Source: Marinibacterium anthonyi (GTDB lineage: Bacteria; Pseudomonadota; Alphaproteobacteria; Rhodobacterales; Rhodobacteraceae). Taken from it: a stretch of 64,000 bases of DNA. Shown here piece after piece: positions 25,066 to 33,976 of the stretch. The stretch's first letter is position 1. The number at the start of each line of letters is the position of its first letter. Below the pieces are notes generated by a model. It made no database searches and was not told the DNA's origin. It saw only the letters and a list, made by a program, of their open reading frames with translations. Location: positions 1,909,501-1,973,500 of the forward strand of contig CP031585.1 of the NCBI GenBank assembly GCA_003217735.2, written 5' to 3'. The position numbers and the translations under genes are program-made.

Positions 25066-25670
25066 GCACCGCAGCCGACATCCGCACCGTCTCGGACGAA
25101 GACCGCCTGCGCGCCGATCTCTACAATTTCCTGGGCGTGCTGCTGTCGGCGCCGCCCGACCAGATGCTGCTGGACCAGGCCGCCGCCCTGACGGGCGACG
25201 ACAGCCCGCTGGGCCAGGGCATCACCGCGCTGGCCCGCACCGCGCGCACCACGCGGCCCAAGACCGTGACCCGCGAATTCAACGCGCTGTTCATCGGGCT
25301 GGGGCGGGGCGAATTGCTGCCCTATGCCTCCTACTACCTGACCGGGTTCCTGAACGAAAAGCCGCTGGCCGCCCTGCGCCGCGACATGTCCCTGCGCGGC
25401 CTTGCGCGGTCGGACACCGTGTTCGAACCCGAAGACAACATCGCCAGCCTGATGGAGATGATGGCCGCCATGATCGCCGGCCGCTTCGGCGCGCCGGCCC
25501 CGCTGGCGGACCAGAAGACCTTCTTCGGTCGTCATATCGCCCCCTGGGCCGGGCATTTCTTCTCGGACCTGGAAGGCGCCAGGAATTCCGTTTTCTACGC
25601 CGCGGTCGGCACTGTCGGCCGGGCGTTCATGGATATCGAGGGGGAGGCCTTTCGATTGTCCGGGGCGTGA
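25062..25670 (+). CDS. TorD/DmsD-family molecular chaperone
   Basis: 202 residues from ATG 25062 in a 4-base overlap. All-helical TorD-like chaperone with the conserved segment TREFNALFIGLGRGELLPYAS, then EDNIASLMEMMAAMI. These cytosolic proteins bind the Tat signal of molybdo- or tungstoenzymes, hold them until the cofactor is inserted, then release them for export. Here the client is surely the FdhA encoded about 400 bases downstream. Equivalent to FdhE/FdhD-independent chaperones in other organisms. Position within the DUF3305/3306 set supports the call. Confidence 0.88.
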   Translation: MSTAADIRTVSDEDRLRADLYNFLGVLLSAPPDQMLLDQAAALTGDDSPLGQGITALARTARTTRPKTVTREFNALFIGLGRGELLPYASYYLTGFLNEKPLAALRRDMSLRGLARSDTVFEPEDNIASLMEMMAAMIAGRFGAPAPLADQKTFFGRHIAPWAGHFFSDLEGARNSVFYAAVGTVGRAFMDIEGEAFRLSGA

Positions 25671-25753
25671 CCGCCCCGATCGCCGGCGGGCAACCGCCAT
25701 TCCCGGGCCGGCGGGCAACCGCCATACCCAGATTGTGAGAAAGGAGAGCTCAC

Positions 25754-25942
25754 ATGAAAAAGAAGGAAGAGGCGCCCAACCGCCGCGACTTTCTGAAGCT
25801 GGCCGGAACCTCGGCGCCGCTGGCGGCCGCCGTTGCCGTGACCGGCACGACCGAGGCCGAGGCCGCCGAGCCGGATCCGTCATCGGACCGGATCCAGGAC
25901 ACGGCGCATGTGCGCGCCTATTACGACTGCGCCCGCTTCTAG
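25754..25942 (+). CDS. formate dehydrogenase region Tat-signal small protein
   Basis: 62 residues. A twin-arginine signal NRRDFLKLAG at 9-18 is followed by a hydrophobic stretch and AEAAEP, which looks like a cleavage site, leaving a mature part of only about 25 residues ending RAYYDCARF. It matches the short family known as formate dehydrogenase region TAT target. It precedes fdhA, with AAAGGAGAG before the ATG. Its role is unknown; it may be a periplasmic subunit or a Tat-linked accessory of the enzyme. Confidence 0.88.
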   Translation: MKKKEEAPNRRDFLKLAGTSAPLAAAVAVTGTTEAEAAEPDPSSDRIQDTAHVRAYYDCARF

Positions 25943-26071
25943 GGGCGATGTGACAGCCGGCGGCCGGGTTGGCGGGATCGACAGGTCCCGAGATCACGGA
26001 TGCCATTGATCAAGCCAAGCGAGCGGATCCCGGTGTGAATTCCGGTGCGGCGAGCAAGGGAGAACAGAAAC

Positions 26072-29056
26072 ATGCTCAGGAAAAAGACCAACGGGGCTGC
26101 ACGTCGTCCCCTGCGGACCAGCATCCTGTCCGACATGGGCCGGACAAGTGTCGACCGCCGCAGCTTCCTGCGCGGATCGGGTCTGGCCATCGGCGGGCTG
26201 GCCGCGATCAGCGCCACGGGCGGCACCGTGAAACCGGCCAGTGCCGCGGCCGCCGCGACCGGCGCCGTGGACATCCGCAAATCCGTCTGCACCCATTGCT
26301 CGGTCGGCTGCACCGTCATGGCCGAAGTGTCCGACGGCGTCTGGATCGGCCAGGAACCCGGCTGGGACAGCCCCTTCAACCTGGGCGCCCATTGCGCCAA
26401 GGGCGCATCGGTGCGTGAACACGCCCATGGCGAACGCCGGCTGAAATACCCGATGAAGAAGGTCGGCGGCGAATGGGTCCGCATCTCCTGGGATGACGCC
26501 ATCAACGAGATCGGCGACCAGATGCTGTCGATCCGCGAGGAAAGCGGGCCGGACAGCGTCTACTGGCTTGGCTCGGCCAAGCATTCCAACGAACAGGCGT
26601 ATCTGTTCCGCAAGTTCGCGGCTTACTGGGGCACCAACAACGTCGACCACCAGGCCCGGATCTGCCATTCGACGACGGTTGCGGGCGTTGCGAACACATG
26701 GGGCTACGGCGCCATGACCAACAGCTACAACGACATCCACAATTCCCAGGCGATCTTCATCATCGGCGGCAACCCGGCCGAAGCACACCCCGTGTCGCTG
26801 CAGCACCTGCTGCGTGCCAAGGAACAGAACAACGCGCCGCTGATCGTGTGCGACCCGCGCTTTACCCGCACCGCCGCGCATGCCGACGAATACGTGCGGT
26901 TCCGGCCCGGGTCGGACGTGGCGCTGGTCTGGGGCCTGCTGTGGCACATCTTCGAGAACGGGTGGGAGGACAAGGAATTCATCCGCACCCGCGTCTGGGG
27001 CATGGACCAGATCCGCGCCGAAGTCGCCAACTGGACCCCCGACGAGGTCGAGCGTGTCACCGGCGTGCCCGAAAGCCAGCTGCACCGCGTGGCCCGCACG
27101 CTGGTCAACAACCGCCCCGGCACCGTGATCTGGTGCATGGGCGGCACCCAGCACACCAACGGCAACAACAACACCCGCGCCTATTGCATCCTGCAGCTGG
27201 CGCTGGGGAACATGGGCGTCGCCGGGGGCGGCACCAACATCTTCCGCGGCCACGACAACGTGCAGGGCGCGACCGATCTGGGCGTGCTGGCCGATACGCT
27301 GCCCGGTTACTACGGCCTGTCCGCCGGGTCCTGGGCCCACTGGGCCCGCGTCTGGGAAGAAGACCTCGACTGGCTCAAGGGACGGTTCGCGGTGATGACG
27401 GGCGCGGACGGCAAGGACGTCGAGATGATGGGGCTGAACGGGATCACCGTCAGCCGTTGGATCGACGGGGTTCTCGAGGACAAGGAGAACATCGATCAGC
27501 CCGACAATACCCGGGCGATGGTGCTCTGGGGCCATGCCCCCAATTCGCAGACCCGGATGCCGGAAATGAAGACGGCGATGGAAAAGCTCGACCTGCTGGT
27601 CGTGGTGGACCCGTATCCGACCGTCTCGGCGATCCTGCATGACCGCACCGACGGCGTCTACCTGCTGCCGGCGGCGACGCAGTTCGAAACCTACGGTTCG
27701 GTGACCGCATCCAACCGGTCGATCCAGTGGCGCCAGCAGGTGGTCGAACCGCTGTTCGAATCCAAGCCCGACCACGTCATCCTGCACAAGTTCGCCACCA
27801 AGTTCGGCTTTGCCGACCGCATGTTCCGCAACATCGAGGTGAACGGCGAAGAACCCCTGATCGAGGATCTGACCCGCGAATTCAACAGCGGCATGTGGAC
27901 GGTGGGCTATACCGGCCAGTCTCCGGAACGGCTGAAGCTGCACATGGAAAACCAGCACACCTTCGACCGGACCACGCTGCGGGCGAACGGCGGGCCTTGC
28001 GACGGCGACTTCTACGGCCTGCCCTGGCCCTGCTGGGGCACGCCCGAGATGAACCATCCGGGCACGGCGAACCTGTATGACATGTCGCTGCCGGTGGCCG
28101 AAGGCGGCCTGACCTTCCGCGCCCGCTTCGGCGTGGAACATGACGGCGACAACCTGCTGGCCGATGGCGTCTATTCGGTGGGCTCGGAAATCCAGGACGG
28201 ATACCCCGAATTCACCATGCAGATGCTGATCGACCTCGGCTGGGACGGCGACCTGACGGACGAGGAACGCGCGGCGATCGAATTCGTCGCGGGCTATGTC
28301 GCGCCCGAGGATGCCGGCGACGGCCAGGAAGAGGTGGGCGAGACCAGCCAGACCGGCGAACGGCCCAGCGACTATGCCGGGCAGGTGGGTGGCGTGAACT
28401 GGAAGACCGACCTGTCGGGCGGGATCCAGCGGGTCGCCATCGCCCATGGCTGCGCGCCCTTCGGCAATGCCAAGGCCCGCGCCGTGGTCTGGACCTTCCC
28501 GGACCCGGTGCCGATCCACCGCGAACCGCTGTACACCAACCGGCGCGACCTGGTGGCGGATTACCCCACTTACGAGGACCGCAAGTTCTGGCGGGTTCCG
28601 ACGATGTACAAGTCGATCCAGGTGAACGACTTTTCCAAGGAATACCCGATCATCCTCACCTCGGGCCGGCTGGTCGAATACGAAGGTGGCGGCGATGAAA
28701 CCCGGTCGAACCCGTGGCTGGCCGAATTGCAGCAGCACATGTTCATCGAGATCAACCCGCGCGACGCCAACAACCTGGGTATCCGCGACGGATCGGATGT
28801 GTGGGTGGAAGGCCCCGAGGGCGGCAAGGTCAAGGTGATGGCCATGGTGACCGAACGGGTGGGATCGGGCGTGGCCTTCATGCCGTTCCACTTCGGCGGC
28901 CATTACGAAGGCAAGGACCTCAGGTCGAAATACCCCGACGGGGCGGACCCGATCGTGTTGGGCGAAAGCACCAACACCGCCCAGACCTATGGTTATGACT
29001 CGGTGACCCAGATGCAGGAGACCAAAGCGACTCTCTGCAAGATCTGGGCCGCGTAA
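26072..29056 (+). CDS. fdhA: formate dehydrogenase catalytic subunit alpha (Tat-exported, W/Mo-bis-MGD)
   Basis: 994 residues from ATG 26072. Tat signal DRRSFLRGSG at 28-37, the [4Fe-4S] site Cys73, Cys76, Cys80 and Cys108, the bis-MGD-binding domains, and the metal ligand in ARICHSTTV: Cys198 (codon TGC at 26663), so no selenocysteine. The neighbouring His is the conserved active-site base. It oxidises formate to CO2 on the periplasmic side and passes electrons through FdhB to the heme-b subunit. Tungstate import genes upstream suggest W or Mo as metal, but the protein does not decide. A 30-residue basic leader before the Tat motif is longer than usual. Confidence 0.95.
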   Translation: MLRKKTNGAARRPLRTSILSDMGRTSVDRRSFLRGSGLAIGGLAAISATGGTVKPASAAAAATGAVDIRKSVCTHCSVGCTVMAEVSDGVWIGQEPGWDSPFNLGAHCAKGASVREHAHGERRLKYPMKKVGGEWVRISWDDAINEIGDQMLSIREESGPDSVYWLGSAKHSNEQAYLFRKFAAYWGTNNVDHQARICHSTTVAGVANTWGYGAMTNSYNDIHNSQAIFIIGGNPAEAHPVSLQHLLRAKEQNNAPLIVCDPRFTRTAAHADEYVRFRPGSDVALVWGLLWHIFENGWEDKEFIRTRVWGMDQIRAEVANWTPDEVERVTGVPESQLHRVARTLVNNRPGTVIWCMGGTQHTNGNNNTRAYCILQLALGNMGVAGGGTNIFRGHDNVQGATDLGVLADTLPGYYGLSAGSWAHWARVWEEDLDWLKGRFAVMTGADGKDVEMMGLNGITVSRWIDGVLEDKENIDQPDNTRAMVLWGHAPNSQTRMPEMKTAMEKLDLLVVVDPYPTVSAILHDRTDGVYLLPAATQFETYGSVTASNRSIQWRQQVVEPLFESKPDHVILHKFATKFGFADRMFRNIEVNGEEPLIEDLTREFNSGMWTVGYTGQSPERLKLHMENQHTFDRTTLRANGGPCDGDFYGLPWPCWGTPEMNHPGTANLYDMSLPVAEGGLTFRARFGVEHDGDNLLADGVYSVGSEIQDGYPEFTMQMLIDLGWDGDLTDEERAAIEFVAGYVAPEDAGDGQEEVGETSQTGERPSDYAGQVGGVNWKTDLSGGIQRVAIAHGCAPFGNAKARAVVWTFPDPVPIHREPLYTNRRDLVADYPTYEDRKFWRVPTMYKSIQVNDFSKEYPIILTSGRLVEYEGGGDETRSNPWLAELQQHMFIEINPRDANNLGIRDGSDVWVEGPEGGKVKVMAMVTERVGSGVAFMPFHFGGHYEGKDLRSKYPDGADPIVLGESTNTAQTYGYDSVTQMQETKATLCKIWAA

Positions 29057-29070
29057 GGAGAAGACGAGAT

Positions 29071-29664
29071 ATGGCACGAGCGAAATTTCTCTGCGACGCC
29101 GAACGCTGCATCGAGTGCAACGCCTGCGTCACCGCCTGCAAGAACGAGAACGAGGTTCCCTGGGGCATCAACCGCCGCAGGGTCGTGACGATCAACGACG
29201 GCAAGCCGGGTGAACGGTCCATTTCGGTGGCCTGCATGCATTGTTCCGATGCGCCCTGCATGGCGGTCTGCCCGGTGGACTGCTTCTACCAGACCGACGA
29301 AGGCGTGGTCCTGCACTCCAAGGACCTGTGCATCGGCTGCGGCTATTGCTTCTACGCGTGCCCCTTCGGCGCGCCGCAATACCCGCAGGCCGGCAACTTC
29401 GGTTCGCGCGGCAAGATGGACAAGTGCACCTTCTGCAACGGTGGCCCGGAAGAAAACAATTCCGCCGCCGAGTTCCAGAAATACGGGCGCAACCGGATCG
29501 CCGAGGGCAAGCTGCCGCTGTGCGCCGAGATGTGTTCGACCAAGGCGCTGCTGGCCGGTGACGGCGACGTGGTCTCGGCCATCTACCGCGAACGGGTGGT
29601 GGCGCGCGGCTTCGGGTCCGGCGCCTGGGGCTGGGGCACCGCCTACGACCAGAAGGGCGGCTGA
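29071..29664 (+). CDS. fdhB: formate dehydrogenase Fe-S subunit beta (FDH3 type)
   Basis: 197 residues. Four ferredoxin-type cysteine groups are visible: CIECNACVTACK, CMHCSDAPCMAVCP, CIGCGYCFYACP and the later CTFC..CAEMCSTK, enough for four [4Fe-4S] clusters. It has no membrane helix of its own, unlike FdnH, which is typical of the FDH3 group. It carries electrons from the W/Mo centre to the cytochrome b subunit. It begins 14 bases after fdhA, with AAGGAG before the start. Confidence 0.95.
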   Translation: MARAKFLCDAERCIECNACVTACKNENEVPWGINRRRVVTINDGKPGERSISVACMHCSDAPCMAVCPVDCFYQTDEGVVLHSKDLCIGCGYCFYACPFGAPQYPQAGNFGSRGKMDKCTFCNGGPEENNSAAEFQKYGRNRIAEGKLPLCAEMCSTKALLAGDGDVVSAIYRERVVARGFGSGAWGWGTAYDQKGG

Positions 29665-29799
29665 TCCGATTCGCACCGGACAGACATGGACAACGCAAGG
29701 GCAGGGCGGTCACCGATCGCCTTGCCCTTCGCACCGAAGACGCCCGGCCCGGCCGGCGCGACAGGATCATCCGGTCCAGACATAGGGAGCATCAGGGAA

Positions 29800-31041
29800 A
29801 TGATCAACAGATCCAGCGGGTTCGGATGGTTTCTGGCCGTTCTGGCCATCGTCGTCGCATGCGCCGTCATCTTCCTGCGGCCCGTGCCGGCCCCCGACCC
29901 GGCCCAGGTCGCCCGGATCGAGGCGCGCCAGGCCACCGGCGGCGCCCAAACGCTTGAGGATATCCTGGCCCGGCAACGTGGCGAGCATGTCAACGACGAC
30001 TTCCGCCGTCTCGCCATCGGCGATCCCGATCACGCCCAGCCGATGCGGTCGCAGCTGGGCACGCTGGGTGGCGCATCCGATCCCGAACTCTGGCGCGCGC
30101 TGCGCTTTTCCGAGGCCGATGTGCGTGTGTCCGCCGGTGGTGACGTGGCCAAGACCATCATCCAGGACGGAGGCATGACCTGGTATCATTTCCGCAAGGG
30201 CCCGCTGATCACCTACGGCGGCTGGCTGCTGGTGGGCACGATCGCGATCCTGGCGGTGTTCTTCCTGATCCGTGGCCGCGTCCGTGTCGAAGGCGGCATG
30301 TCCGGGCGCACCGTCCAGCGGTTCCAGTTCATCGAACGTGGTGCGCACTGGATGCTGGCGGGGTCCTTCATCCTGCTGGGGCTGACCGGGCTGCTGTCGC
30401 TGATGGGCCGGTTCTTCATCGCGCCCTACCTGGGGCTCGAAGCCAACGCGACGCTGCTCCATTATTCGAAATTCATCCACAACAACGTCGCCTGGGCCTT
30501 CATGATCGCGCTGGTCATGGTCTTCGTCATGTGGGTCTGGCACAACATTCCCGACCGCACGGACATCATCTGGTTCAAGCAGGCCGGCGGCATCATCGGC
30601 AACGAACACCCGCCCGCGAAAAAGTTCAACGCGGGGCAAAAGATCATCTTCTGGTCGGTCATCCTGTTCGGCGCCTCGATCTCGATCTCGGGCCTGTCGC
30701 TGCTGTTCCCGTTCGAACTGCCGCTGTTCGCCAAGACCTTTGGCATCCTCAACGACATCGGCGTGCCCGGCTGGCTGGGGCTGGATCCGCTGCCCGCCCA
30801 ACTGGCCCCGCAGGAAGAAATGCAGCTGGCCCAGGCCTGGCACGCCATCGTGGCATTCGTCCTGATGGCGATCATCATCGGCCATATCTACATCGGCACC
30901 CTGGGCATGGAAGGCGCATTCGACGCCATGGGCACCGGCGAGGTCGACGAAGCCTGGGCGCACCAGCACCATTCGATCTGGCTGGACGAGGTCAAGGCCC
31001 GCGAGGCCGAAGCGCCCAAGGGCGCGACCCCGGCAGAGTAG
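29800..31041 (+). CDS. fdhC: formate dehydrogenase cytochrome b subunit gamma
   Basis: 413 residues from ATG 29800; a longer upstream frame has no family match. An N-terminal membrane segment (GFGWFLAVLAIVVACAVIFL) is followed by a periplasmic stretch, then four core helices of the FdnI/cytochrome b561 type. Probable heme ligands are His in ERGAHWM, HYSKFIHNN, QAWHAIVA and IIGHIYIG. It anchors FdhAB and transfers electrons to quinone. It is about 200 residues longer than E. coli FdnI because of the N-terminal extension, usual in the proteobacterial FDH3 group. The C-terminus is charged and cytoplasmic. Confidence 0.92.
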   Translation: MINRSSGFGWFLAVLAIVVACAVIFLRPVPAPDPAQVARIEARQATGGAQTLEDILARQRGEHVNDDFRRLAIGDPDHAQPMRSQLGTLGGASDPELWRALRFSEADVRVSAGGDVAKTIIQDGGMTWYHFRKGPLITYGGWLLVGTIAILAVFFLIRGRVRVEGGMSGRTVQRFQFIERGAHWMLAGSFILLGLTGLLSLMGRFFIAPYLGLEANATLLHYSKFIHNNVAWAFMIALVMVFVMWVWHNIPDRTDIIWFKQAGGIIGNEHPPAKKFNAGQKIIFWSVILFGASISISGLSLLFPFELPLFAKTFGILNDIGVPGWLGLDPLPAQLAPQEEMQLAQAWHAIVAFVLMAIIIGHIYIGTLGMEGAFDAMGTGEVDEAWAHQHHSIWLDEVKAREAEAPKGATPAE

Positions 31042-31043
31042 CC

Positions 31044-32321
31044 ATGCAGGGGATCCGGGCGGCGATGCTGGCGGTCCTGCTGGCCGGCCCCGTGCAGGCG
31101 CAGGAATTCACCACGCTCAAGGGGCACGGCGGGCCGATCATGGGCATCGCCGTGGCCCCCGACGGGCGCGTCGCCACCGCCAGTTTCGACAATTCCGTCG
31201 GGCTCTGGCAGGGCCGCGATCCCACCTGGCTGGACGGCCACGCCGCCGCCGTCACCGCGCTGATCTTCACGCCCGAGGGCGCGGTCATCTCCGCAAGCGA
31301 CGATTTCACCGTCCGCCGCTGGGGCGCTGGTGAGGTGATCGGCCGGCACCAGGGCAAGGTGCAGGCGCTGGCCCTGTCGCCGGATGGCGCATGGCTCGCC
31401 AGTGGCAGCTGGGACGGCACGGTGCGGCTCTGGCCCCTGGGGCCCCTGGCCACGGGCGCGCCGCGCGAACTGGCCAAACCCGGGGCCGGGGTCAACGCGC
31501 TGGCCTTCGCCCCCGACGGCACGCTTTACGCCGGCACCACCGCCGGCGACCTGCTGCGCTATGACCTGACCGGCGACACGCCGATCCCGCTGGTCCGCCA
31601 CGGCTTTGGCGTGAATGAAATCGTCGCCGGCCCCGGTTGGCTGGCCTACGGCGCAGTCGACGGCGTCACCCGGGTGATCGACCCCGAAACCGGCGACCAG
31701 ATCGCCGACTTCACGCTGGACCGCCGCCCGATCCTGGCCATGGCCTGGCACCCCGGCACCGCGCAACTGGCGGTGGGCGACGGGCAGGGCTTCATCATGA
31801 TCGTCGACACGAATACCTGGGCCATCGCCCGCGACTACCGCGCCACCCGCGAAGGTCCGGTCTGGGCGCTTGCCTTCTCGCCCGATGGCACCACCATCTA
31901 TGCGGGCGGGCTGGACGACGCGGCCTATGGCTGGCCGGTGGCGCTGCTGGATGCCTTCGACCCGGCGATGGGACAGGAACGCACCTTCCTGCGCGACGCC
32001 GACACCATGGACAACGGGGAACGCCAGTTCATGCGCAAATGCTCGATCTGCCACGCGCTCGATGCCGGGCCCTCGCGCAAGGCCGGACCGACGCTGCACG
32101 GGCTGTTCGGACGGCGCGCGGGGACGGTGCCCGGTTACAGCTATTCCCCGATCCTTGACGGGTCGGATATCATCTGGGGCGAAGATACGATCGACGCGCT
32201 GTTCGACATCGGCCCCGACCATTACATTCCCGGCTCCAAGATGCCCATGCAGGTGATTGCGGGCGACGCGGACCGGGCCGACCTGATCGCCTTCCTGCGG
32301 GACGCGACGACAAAGGAGTGA
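31044..32321 (+). CDS. WD40-like propeller fused to cytochrome c, formate dehydrogenase locus
   Basis: 425 residues from ATG 31044, two bases after the fdhC stop. A signal peptide (1-20), six or seven WD40-type blades (about 22-305, motifs such as SGSWDGTVRLW), then a class-I cytochrome c domain with CSICH at 333-337 and a probable axial Met in GSKMPMQV. Exported to the periplasm. Position directly behind the cytochrome b subunit suggests an electron acceptor or a docking partner of the formate dehydrogenase. Propeller-cytochrome fusions of this type are known in Rhodobacterales but not characterised. Confidence 0.85.
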   Translation: MQGIRAAMLAVLLAGPVQAQEFTTLKGHGGPIMGIAVAPDGRVATASFDNSVGLWQGRDPTWLDGHAAAVTALIFTPEGAVISASDDFTVRRWGAGEVIGRHQGKVQALALSPDGAWLASGSWDGTVRLWPLGPLATGAPRELAKPGAGVNALAFAPDGTLYAGTTAGDLLRYDLTGDTPIPLVRHGFGVNEIVAGPGWLAYGAVDGVTRVIDPETGDQIADFTLDRRPILAMAWHPGTAQLAVGDGQGFIMIVDTNTWAIARDYRATREGPVWALAFSPDGTTIYAGGLDDAAYGWPVALLDAFDPAMGQERTFLRDADTMDNGERQFMRKCSICHALDAGPSRKAGPTLHGLFGRRAGTVPGYSYSPILDGSDIIWGEDTIDALFDIGPDHYIPGSKMPMQVIAGDADRADLIAFLRDATTKE

Positions 32322-32324
32322 AAG

Positions 32325-32450
32325 ATGAAAGCCATGTTCACGGGCTTCGCGGCCATGATAATCATAGGGGTCGCCGCCCATTTCGCCCTGGACGACCTCG
32401 GGATGACCTCGCAGGCGCGCAATACCGGCGCCGACGTCCGGGTGGATTGA
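32325..32450 (+). CDS. 41-residue single-span membrane peptide at the end of the fdh operon
   Basis: Not reported by usual length cut-offs. ATG 32325 follows AAAGGAG with 6 bases between and starts 3 bases after the propeller-cytochrome stop. It encodes one hydrophobic segment (MKAMFTGFAAMIIIGVAAHFALD) and a polar tail ending in RVD, and stops at TGA 32448-32450. Strong ribosome site, tight spacing and composition point to a real small subunit, either of the formate dehydrogenase or of the cytochrome. No family recognised. Confidence 0.7.
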   Translation: MKAMFTGFAAMIIIGVAAHFALDDLGMTSQARNTGADVRVD

Positions 32451-32477
32451 CGAACCAACGAAAGCCCTGACCAAGAC

Positions 32478-33824
32478 ATGACCGAGATCACAGCCGAACC
32501 CTACGGAGAGGCCCTTGCCGGCGCCTCGATCCTGGTGGTCGACGACGAGGTGGGGATGCGCAACTTTCTCACCAAGATCCTGACGCCGCGCTGCAGGCGG
32601 GTCGAACAGGCGGCCTCGCCGGCCGAAGCCTCGCGCCTGCTGGACGACGCGCAGTTCGACGTGGTGATCCTGGACAACATCCTGCCGGGGCGCTCGGGGC
32701 TGGACTGGCTGGCGGAACAGCGGCGGCTGGGCTTCTTCGCCGACACGGTGATGATCACCGCCTATGCCGACCTTGAAACCGCCATCGCGGCGCTGCGGGC
32801 GGGGGTCAGCGATTTCGTGCTCAAACCCTTCCGCGCCAACCAGATCCTGAACGCCGTCGCGCGCACGCTCGACCGCAAGAAGCTGCGCCAGGAAAACCGC
32901 CTCCTGCGCCACGAACTCTCGGCCGACACCGGCGCCGGGCGCGGCCCGCTGATCGGCAATTCCACAGCCCTCGGGGACGTGCGCCAGATCCTGCACAAGC
33001 TCGCCGCGTTGCCGACCCCGGTGCTGTTCACCGGCGCCTCCGGCACCGGCAAGGAAATCGCCGCCCGCACCCTGCACGCGCTGTCGGACCGTGCCGAAGC
33101 GCCCTTCGTGGCGATCAACTGCGGCGCCATCGCGCCCGACCGGATCGCCCACGAATTGTTCGGCGTGATCGAAAACGGTGCCACCCGCGCACCGGGCCTG
33201 TTCCTGCTGGCCGACGGCGGCACGCTGCTGCTGGACGAGGTCGCGATGATGCCGCCGCAGCTTCAGGTCATGCTGCTGCGCGTGCTGGAAGATCAGCGCA
33301 TCCGCCCGGTGGGCGGCGAACGCGACATCCCGCTGAACCTGCGCTTCTGCTTCGCCACCAACGACGACCTGCCGCGCGCGGTCGAGGAAGGCCGCTTGCG
33401 CGCCGATCTCTACCACAGGATCAACGTGGTGCGCGTGGACATGCCTCGCCTGCGGGACCGGTCCGAAGACATCGTCCTGCTGGCCGCCCATTTCATGCAG
33501 CAATTCTCGCAGACGCTTGCCATGCCGGCGCTGGAACTGGACGAGGAAACGCTGCTGAAACTGCGCCGCTACGACTGGCCCGGCAACGTGCGCGAACTCA
33601 GGAACATGGTGGAACGTTCGGTCATCCTGGGGGCCTTCCCGCCGGACTTTGCCGGCCATGGACAGGTCACCGGCGAGCGCGCCATCGAAACGCTCGACCT
33701 GGTCGAACAGCGCCACATCCTCCACGTTCTCGACCGCTGCGACGGCAACCGGGCCGAGGCCGCGCGCCGCCTTGGCGTGTCCAGAAAGACCATCGACCGA
33801 AAATGCGCCTCCTGGGCGATGTAG
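32478..33824 (+). CDS. NtrC-type response regulator lacking a recognisable GAFTGA motif
   Basis: 448 residues: receiver domain (phospho-acceptor Asp66 in VILDNILPG, conserved Lys in VLKPF), AAA+ domain (Walker A TGASGTGKE at 185-193, Walker B GGTLLLDE at 247-254), and a Fis-type HTH at the end (NRAEAARRLGVSRKTIDRK). The segment between ELFG and GGTLLLDE is 17 residues where 21 is normal, and reads VIENGATRAPGLFLLAD, so the loop that contacts sigma-54 is missing. It may act with sigma-70, as does NtrC of Rhodobacter capsulatus. It is 27 bases after the peptide gene and could be in the same transcript. Confidence 0.9.
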   Translation: MTEITAEPYGEALAGASILVVDDEVGMRNFLTKILTPRCRRVEQAASPAEASRLLDDAQFDVVILDNILPGRSGLDWLAEQRRLGFFADTVMITAYADLETAIAALRAGVSDFVLKPFRANQILNAVARTLDRKKLRQENRLLRHELSADTGAGRGPLIGNSTALGDVRQILHKLAALPTPVLFTGASGTGKEIAARTLHALSDRAEAPFVAINCGAIAPDRIAHELFGVIENGATRAPGLFLLADGGTLLLDEVAMMPPQLQVMLLRVLEDQRIRPVGGERDIPLNLRFCFATNDDLPRAVEEGRLRADLYHRINVVRVDMPRLRDRSEDIVLLAAHFMQQFSQTLAMPALELDEETLLKLRRYDWPGNVRELRNMVERSVILGAFPPDFAGHGQVTGERAIETLDLVEQRHILHVLDRCDGNRAEAARRLGVSRKTIDRKCASWAM

Positions 33825-33826
33825 CT

Positions 33827-33844
33827 GTCCCACGCGTGGGACAT
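33827..33844. promoter_or_regulatory. 18-base perfect palindrome, copy A
   Basis: TGTCCCACGCGTGGGACA, starting 2 bases after the response regulator stop. An identical copy is at 49960-49977, after another gene end. It could be an operator or a GC hairpin terminator (6-bp stem, CGCG loop). Confidence 0.75.
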
Positions 33845-33922
33845 CTCCTCACCTCAATGAAATCAACGCCTTCCAGAGACGATTTAACCAGGCGTTAGGA
33901 CTTTCAGCGCCGCGCCCCTGGG

Positions 33923-33945
33923 CTTCTTCTTGGCAAAAATACCTC
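33923..33945 (+). repeat. dispersed CTTCTTCTTGGC element, copy 2
   Basis: CTTCTTCTTGGC followed by AAAAATACCTC, between the convergent response regulator and sensor kinase genes. Confidence 0.8.
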
Positions 33946-33976
33946 GGAAATCGGCCCGCCATCCCGCGTCGCCGGA

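Noticed and set aside
26640-26700. Selenocysteine (TGA) in formate dehydrogenase
   Set aside because: The codon at the metal-ligand position is TGC; the frame has no internal TGA.
25994-29077. 1027-codon leftward frame opposite fdhA
   Set aside because: It is the exact antisense of fdhA, with His/Asp/Gly-rich composition typical of a GC-rich shadow frame.
30888-33833. 981-codon leftward frame opposite the WD40-cytochrome and regulator genes
   Set aside because: Antisense of two well-supported genes; no motif of its own.
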